Of a DNA stretch of 9,046 nt, positions 6,026 to 9,046 are shown in pieces; the stretch's first letter is position 1; each line of letters starts with the position of its first letter. Location of the stretch: NCBI GenBank assembly GCA_902475435.1, contig CABRZL010000080.1, positions 1 through 9,046 of the forward strand. The letters are read 5' to 3'. The notes under the pieces are model-generated. The model did no database searches, had not been told where the DNA came from, and was given only the letters and a program-made list of their open reading frames with translations. The translations under genes were made by a program, and so were the position numbers. The DNA is from an uncultured Eubacteriales bacterium (lineage in GTDB: Bacteria > Bacillota > Clostridia > Oscillospirales > Oscillospiraceae).

Positions 6026-6051
6026 AAGGATATTATAACACGACAGCTGCC
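5998..6051. repeat. 14-bp inverted repeat around an AT-rich centre before the primase gene
   Basis: GGCAGCTGCCGTGT (5998-6011) is mirrored by ACACGACAGCTGCC (6038-6051) with one mismatch and a 26-base centre that contains the minus-strand TATAAT. The left arm is itself part of a 14-bp palindrome, ACGGCAGCTGCCGT. In the plus-strand mRNA this would fold into a long hairpin ending 17 bases before the primase ribosome site. In DNA it could be a regulator site. Confidence 0.65.
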
Positions 6052-6059
6052 AAATTCAA
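6032..6059 (-). promoter_or_regulatory. Promoter of the candidate antisense RNA
   Basis: On the minus strand TTGAAT (6054-6059), 16 bases and a perfect TATAAT (6032-6037). The -35 matches 4 of 6. It faces left, against the primase gene, and the only unit it can serve ends at the terminator at 5945. Confidence 0.65.
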
Positions 6060-6083
6060 CAATTATTTAAGGAGGAACAGAAT

Positions 6084-8393
6084 TTGACAGCTTTACCAGA
6101 CAGCATCATACAAAATGGTCTGTTCTGCTGCTGGAAGTACGAGGAACGGAATGGGAGGAAAACGAAGGTGCCATACCAGCCGGAAACCGGCCTGGGAGCA
6201 AAAAGCAACGATCCTTCCAGCTTCGTACCTTATAAAACAGCAGTACAGGCCAGCGGATATGATAGCATTGGAATTGGCATTTTCAACGGCATCTGTGCGA
6301 TTGACCTGGACAACTGCGTTTCGGACAGCGGCTATTATACCCAGACCGCCGCAGAAATTGTGGCCTTACTGCACAGCTATACCGAGTACAGCCCCAGCGG
6401 AAACGGTCTGCATATTCTCTTTTCGGCAAAAGGGTTTCAGTATGATACCAAGCGATTCTATATTATGAACCATCAAGCCGGAATCGAGGTCTATGTGGCG
6501 GGAGCAACCAACAAATATGTTACAGTGACCGGCAACCGCTGCGAGGATTATGAGTATGGGGACCGAACACAGGAACTGCAAACACTGCTGGACAAGTTCA
6601 TGCGCAGGCCAGAAGCAAGTACAGAAAATGCAATAAATGCAATAAACTCTGATTTAAGCATGGAGCAGCTTCTGCAACTGGCAAAAAGCAGTAAGAACGG
6701 GGCAGCGTTCACAGCCCTTTGGAACGGTTCGCTGAAGGGATATTCGTCCCCATCAGAGGCAGATCTGGCGCTGTGCAGTCATCTCGCCTTTTGGACAGGA
6801 CGGGATGCTGCCAAGATGGACACTATGTTCCGGCAGTCGGGTTTGATGCGGGATAAATGGGACCGGCAGCAATCCGGCACAACGTATGGTGCAATCACCA
6901 TTCAGAAGGCAATCGAGCATTGCCGGGAAATCTACACTCCAAAAGCGGAGCCGTCACCGGTTTTTCAACCTATTGTTCCGCTGACGCCACAGTGGAGTGA
7001 TCTGCCTGCATTTCCGGTAGACGCTCTTCCGGATGTGATTCGGAATTATGTGAGTGCGGTGGCCGAACACAGTCAGACTGCCCCGGACATGGCAGCGGTG
7101 ATCAGCCTGGGTGTGCTGGCTACCTGCTTACAAGGAAAATACAAGATAGAGGGAACGCCGGGATACTTTGAGCCCTTAAGTCTGTACACAGTAGTGATCG
7201 CTGCCCCAGGGGAGCGAAAGTCCAGTGTCATGCGGGATATGACCACATTCCTCTATGAGTATGAGCAGGAATATAACAAAGCGCACAGCATGGAAATACG
7301 GGAAAACCATTTGCAGCGGGAATCTCTGGAGCGCCAGATCTCCGGTCTGCAAAAGAAGCTGGAGCGCAAGGAAAGCCGGGAAATGGAGCTGGAACTACGG
7401 CAGCTTCAGGAGCAGCTGGAAGAAACTCCAGAATTAAAGCCGGTTCGCTTTTTTGCGGACGATTGTTCCAGTGAAGCTCTGACCAGCTTAATGGCGGCCA
7501 ACAACGGAGTGTTCTCCGTGATCTCCACCGAGGGCGGTATCTTTGACATCATGACCGGACGGTATTCCAACAAATCCAACATTGATGTCTGGCTGAAAGG
7601 TCATTGTGGAGATGCCATTTATGTGGATCGAATGACCCGTGAAGCAGAGTGCATCATGCACCCGGCACTGTCGGCTATCCTCTCAATTCAGCCCAGTGTG
7701 CTGGATGAAATCATGTCCAATACCACCATGACCGGGCGGGGCTTGATTGCCCGCTTCCTGTATGCGTCCCCACCATCCAGAATTGGCAGCCGGGTCTTTC
7801 GTACCCAGCCGATTCCGCCCGAAATAACCGCCGCTTATCGCAGCTTGATTTTTCGCCTGATGGCTCTGCCGATTGCTGGAGATGCCCAGACGGTACACCT
7901 TTCCGAAAAAGCCTTTGACCTGATGGCCGATTACTTTCAGGAACATGAGAAGTTTCTGGTTGGCGAGGGACAGGCAATTTCCGATTGGGCAAGCAAATAT
8001 ATCGGTGCCGTACTCCGGATTGCAGGATTGTTGCACTGTGCTGATATGGAAGATGACAAAACAGAAGTGACAGCTTCTACGATGAGCAAGGCGATTCAGA
8101 TCGGCAAATATTTTCTGGCTCATTCCACCTACGCCTATTCCATGATGGGCACGGACTTAACCATCCAGAAAGCCAAATTTGTCTTGGCAAAGCTGAAAAA
8201 GAAGAACGTATCGGTGATCAAGCGTTCTGAGCTTTTTCAGATGTGTCGGGGGAAGTTCTTTAAGAAAACGGAGGAGATTTTTCCGACGCTGGAACTGCTG
8301 GAGGAACATGGATACATTCGGCTGGAAGAACCGGAACGCCAGTCGGTAGGCAGACCAGCCGATGTGAAAATCATTGTGAACTCCGCAGCATGA
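6084..8393 (+). CDS. Primase-polymerase/DUF3987 replication protein of the element
   Basis: A 769-residue multidomain protein. Residues 1-175 are an archaeo-eukaryotic-type primase-polymerase domain with the metal motif IDLD (D74, D76), the SPSGNGLH motif (103-110, H110) and a third acidic strand near E135. Residues 185-285 resemble the helical bundle of NrS-1-type polymerases (EADLALCSHLAFW..., YGAITIQKAIE). Residues 310-690 are a DUF3987 helicase-like region with a variant P-loop APGERKSS (K379, S380), an acidic Walker-B-like FFADD (456-460) and STEGG (E483); a coiled coil (about 395-448) interrupts it. The C-terminus (695-769) looks like a winged helix. The TTG start at 6084 is set by AAGGAGG 8 bases upstream. 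It is probably the initiator/primase that replicates the excised element; activity is inferred. Confidence 0.88.
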   Translation: MTALPDSIIQNGLFCCWKYEERNGRKTKVPYQPETGLGAKSNDPSSFVPYKTAVQASGYDSIGIGIFNGICAIDLDNCVSDSGYYTQTAAEIVALLHSYTEYSPSGNGLHILFSAKGFQYDTKRFYIMNHQAGIEVYVAGATNKYVTVTGNRCEDYEYGDRTQELQTLLDKFMRRPEASTENAINAINSDLSMEQLLQLAKSSKNGAAFTALWNGSLKGYSSPSEADLALCSHLAFWTGRDAAKMDTMFRQSGLMRDKWDRQQSGTTYGAITIQKAIEHCREIYTPKAEPSPVFQPIVPLTPQWSDLPAFPVDALPDVIRNYVSAVAEHSQTAPDMAAVISLGVLATCLQGKYKIEGTPGYFEPLSLYTVVIAAPGERKSSVMRDMTTFLYEYEQEYNKAHSMEIRENHLQRESLERQISGLQKKLERKESREMELELRQLQEQLEETPELKPVRFFADDCSSEALTSLMAANNGVFSVISTEGGIFDIMTGRYSNKSNIDVWLKGHCGDAIYVDRMTREAECIMHPALSAILSIQPSVLDEIMSNTTMTGRGLIARFLYASPPSRIGSRVFRTQPIPPEITAAYRSLIFRLMALPIAGDAQTVHLSEKAFDLMADYFQEHEKFLVGEGQAISDWASKYIGAVLRIAGLLHCADMEDDKTEVTASTMSKAIQIGKYFLAHSTYAYSMMGTDLTIQKAKFVLAKLKKKNVSVIKRSELFQMCRGKFFKKTEEIFPTLELLEEHGYIRLEEPERQSVGRPADVKIIVNSAA
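6626..6641 (+). repeat. 16-bp repeat, copy 1, inside the primase gene (9-bp iteron-like unit)
   Basis: The 16-mer AAATGCAATAAATGCA, within two direct 9-bp TGCAATAAA units, encodes part of the NAINAINS stretch (residues 182-189) in the linker between the primase and helical domains. The same 16-mer recurs inverted at 8406-8421. Placement in a disordered linker suggests that the DNA, not the peptide, may be conserved. Confidence 0.6.
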
Positions 8394-8405
8394 AACCGAA
8401 ATTTC

Positions 8406-8421
8406 TGCATTTATTGCATTT
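8406..8421 (-). repeat. 16-bp repeat, copy 2, inverted, just after the primase stop
   Basis: The exact reverse complement of the copy at 6626-6641. On the minus strand it sits in three 9-base units: TGCAGGAAA, TGCAATAAA and TGCAGAAAT (8398-8424). It lies in a short open frame that starts as ATGA over the primase stop and would encode LHLLHFLH; that frame has no ribosome site and is not called as a gene. An iteron or replication-protein binding site is the most plausible role. Confidence 0.6.
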
Positions 8422-8491
8422 CCTGCACAGAGTTATACTCTGGTATCGCACCACCGTCCCCATCGAAAAATCCGCAGATTTGGAGATGGAT

Positions 8492-8524
8492 GGTTCGGGA
8501 GAATCCGGTGGATTTTCCCGAACC
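8492..8524. repeat. 15-bp hairpin with 3-base loop
   Basis: GGTTCGGGA (8492-8500) pairs with TCCCGAACC (8516-8524), and AATCC with GGATT inside it. A G-U pair (8501/8515) joins the two on the plus strand, leaving the loop GGT. The stem is continuous on plus-strand RNA or single-stranded DNA. No T-run follows. Confidence 0.75.
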
Positions 8525-8567
8525 GTGGGCGGCAGGATTGCTTACAGAAGCAAGGATGCCGGACACA

Positions 8568-8603
8568 CCTGACTTGCTGTGTGGATAGCACACGCAAGTC
8601 AGG
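8568..8603. repeat. 15-bp hairpin with one bulge, upstream of oriT
   Basis: CCTGACTTGC (8568-8577) pairs perfectly with GCAAGTCAGG (8594-8603), continued by GTGTG/CACAC with one bulged T and a GATAG loop. It is the strongest structure in the region and lies about 80 bases before the proposed nic site. Confidence 0.8.
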
Positions 8604-8605
8604 GA

Positions 8606-8621
8606 GGCTCCCGCAGGAGCC
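8606..8621. repeat. Hairpin with CGCA tip
   Basis: GGCTCC (8606-8611) and GGAGCC (8616-8621) form a perfect 6-bp stem around CGCA. It contains the first of four CCGCAGG copies in the region. Confidence 0.7.
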
Positions 8622-8638
8622 GCATCCCCCTCGGAGAG

Positions 8639-8690
8639 CCCACGATACTTTGCAGCCGCAGGATGAAAGTATCATAGTGGGTTATTACAC
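8639..8690 (+). other. oriT: Probable origin of transfer (oriT) of the MobV relaxase
   Basis: GATACTTT (8644-8651) is mirrored by AAAGTATC (8666-8673), with an outer CCCAC/GTGGG pair (8639-8643/8677-8681). Directly after comes ATAGTGGGTTATTACAC. In pMV158-family plasmids the MobV nic region reads AAAGTATAGTGTG/TTA (known). Here AAAGTATCATAGTGGG/TTA has the same order with one changed base in TAGTGTG and a short CA-type insertion. The predicted nick is between 8681 and 8682 on the plus strand. The site lies 63 bases upstream of the MobV gene, the usual place. The centre of the inverted repeat carries a CCGCAGG copy. Confidence 0.78.
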
Positions 8691-8704
8691 TTCCGCAGGA
8701 AGTG
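8688..8704. repeat. Hairpin with GCA tip, downstream of nic
   Basis: CACTTCC (8688-8694) and GGAAGTG (8698-8704) form a 7-bp stem around GCA. It is the third CCGCAGG copy and lies 6 bases after the predicted nick. Confidence 0.7.
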
Positions 8705-8709
8705 CGCCC

Positions 8710-8723
8710 CGGCCCGCAGGCCG
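8710..8723. repeat. Hairpin with CGCA tip before the relaxase ribosome site
   Basis: CGGCC (8710-8714) and GGCCG (8719-8723) form a 5-bp GC stem around CGCA, the fourth CCGCAGG copy. It ends 11 bases before AAGGAG of the relaxase gene, so it could also affect its translation. Confidence 0.65.
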
Positions 8724-8744
8724 TACAAACGTGAAAGGAGCTCT

Positions 8745-9046
8745 ATGGCGAGAAACGACGGGATTGACCGTACCAGTGCAAGAAACGTAAACCTGACCGC
8801 CGCTAAAATCGGAAATGCCCAGCGGCACAACGAACGAGAAAAGGAATCCTATACCAACCCAGATATTATACCAGAACGCACCCCTCAGAACATCCATTTT
8901 AAGAAGCCTACCACCGGATATGCAGAGATGTTTGCCCAGATGGAGAAGGATGGTGTAATCTCCACCCGTGGTCTGAAATCAGACGCCAACCTCTACGGGG
9001 AACTGATTTTTGATGTAAACTCCGCCTACTTCTATAACCATGGCGG
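8745..9046 (+). CDS. mobV: MobV (Mob_Pre) relaxase, N-terminal part, cut by window edge
   Basis: The first 100 or so residues of a plasmid recombination/mobilization relaxase, which nicks oriT and carries the strand into a recipient. The motif HNER at residues 28-31 matches that of MobM of pMV158, where the histidine is catalytic (H22). It is followed by NPDI (38-41), R45 and N49, in the positions of the MobM NKDIxxxRSxLN segment. No further MobV motifs (HxDExTPH) are in view because the gene runs off the window. The ATG follows AAGGAG with a short spacer of 4 bases. The adjacent oriT-like site independently supports the family. Self-mobilization machinery is not visible, so a helper conjugation system would be needed. 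Confidence 0.9.
   Translation, partial: MARNDGIDRTSARNVNLTAAKIGNAQRHNEREKESYTNPDIIPERTPQNIHFKKPTTGYAEMFAQMEKDGVISTRGLKSDANLYGELIFDVNSAYFYNHG

Larger units (their letters stand above)
8394..8744. other. Gene-free, hairpin-rich region between primase and relaxase (origin region)
   Basis: These 351 bases hold no convincing gene. In order they carry the inverted iteron-like repeat, a small dyad CAGAGT-TAT-ACTCTG (8428-8442), a 15-bp hairpin, a second 15-bp hairpin with one bulge, four shorter hairpins and a MobV-type nic site, ending at the relaxase ribosome site. None of the hairpins is followed by a T-run, so they are not terminators. The contents suggest an origin of transfer, possibly combined with a replication or single-strand origin. 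Confidence 0.7.
3780..9046. mobile_element. Left part of an integrated mobilizable element (integrase, repressor, Xis-like, primase, MobV)
   Basis: The genes run integrase and XRE repressor leftward, then Xis-like, primase-polymerase/DUF3987 and MobV relaxase rightward, and the element continues past the window. The true left boundary lies somewhere between the 3' end of rpsI (about 3560) and the integrase stop (3807), but it cannot be fixed because the right end, with the matching direct repeat, is not in view. The ribosomal genes next door have C-ending, GC-rich codons, while the element is visibly less GC-rich and uses A/T-ending codons more. No type IV secretion or coupling protein is visible, so an integrative mobilizable element is the best reading; a larger conjugative element is possible if such genes lie further right. 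Confidence 0.85.

Noticed and set aside
5554..6027. Extended N-terminus of the repressor frame
   Set aside because: The extra codons cover the divergent promoters and operators, and the Xis-like gene on the other strand. The GAGG-ATG start at 5553 and the XRE domain fix the start.
8390..8572. 60-codon open frame overlapping the primase stop as ATGA
   Set aside because: ATGA overlap can indicate coupling, but there is no ribosome site, the peptide is low-complexity at first and the frame then crosses the 15-bp hairpin. The DNA repeats explain the LH-repeat peptide better.
8606..8723. CRISPR-like array suggested by the four CCGCAGG copies
   Set aside because: The shared core is only 7 bases, spacing is irregular (45, 37 and 21 bases) and each copy is a hairpin centre rather than part of a constant direct repeat.
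8394..8744. Retron or group II intron explanation for the structured region
   Set aside because: No reverse transcriptase gene is present next to it, and the relaxase with a MobV nic site gives a direct explanation.

Overview
The window looks like a chromosomal segment of a GC-rich gut-type Clostridia bacterium, probably Oscillospirales. This is inferred from strong AGGAGG ribosome sites, TTGACA/TATAAT promoters, rplM-rpsI gene order and the style of the proteins; no species is claimed. It splits into a housekeeping part (1 to about 3780) and the left part of an integrated, mobilizable element (about 3780 to the right edge, where it continues).

Housekeeping part. On the minus strand an rpiB-aroD operon (ribose-5-phosphate isomerase B, then type I 3-dehydroquinate dehydratase, with a 23-base overlap) has its own promoter. 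Upstream of it, also on the minus strand, is a TtcA-like tRNA thiolation gene. Its roughly 200-base downstream region is strongly structured and ends in an intrinsic terminator; it may be a long 3' UTR or a small RNA. Divergent from ttcA, on the plus strand, is the ribosomal protein operon rplM-rpsI, with a near-consensus promoter, a small leader hairpin and a strong terminator.

Element part. Just beyond the rpsI terminator lies a tyrosine integrase (minus), preceded in its operon by an XRE-family repressor (minus). A divergent control region holds two back-to-back sigma-A-type promoters and three copies of a 21-bp operator (ATACGAA-N7-TTCGTAT type), like a phage immunity region. The rightward promoter drives a 77-residue winged-helix/excisionase-like protein, then a 769-residue primase-polymerase/DUF3987 protein (the likely replication protein), then, after 351 bases of hairpin-rich DNA, a MobV (Mob_Pre) relaxase cut by the window edge. 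The hairpin-rich DNA contains a sequence very close to the pMV158-type MobV nic site (TAGTGGG/TTA), so it is best read as oriT. No conjugation machinery is visible, so this looks like an integrative mobilizable element.

Most interesting new signals: (i) a complete minus-strand promoter-hairpins-terminator unit of about 80 nt, antisense to the leader of the primase gene, laid out like a plasmid copy-control countertranscript RNA; (ii) a cluster of hairpins around oriT, four of which carry the same CCGCAGG tip; (iii) a 16-bp iteron-like repeat, one copy inside the primase gene and one inverted just after it; (iv) the three-site operator system. Together these suggest that the element can excise, replicate under antisense control and be mobilized by a helper. 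That model is inference.
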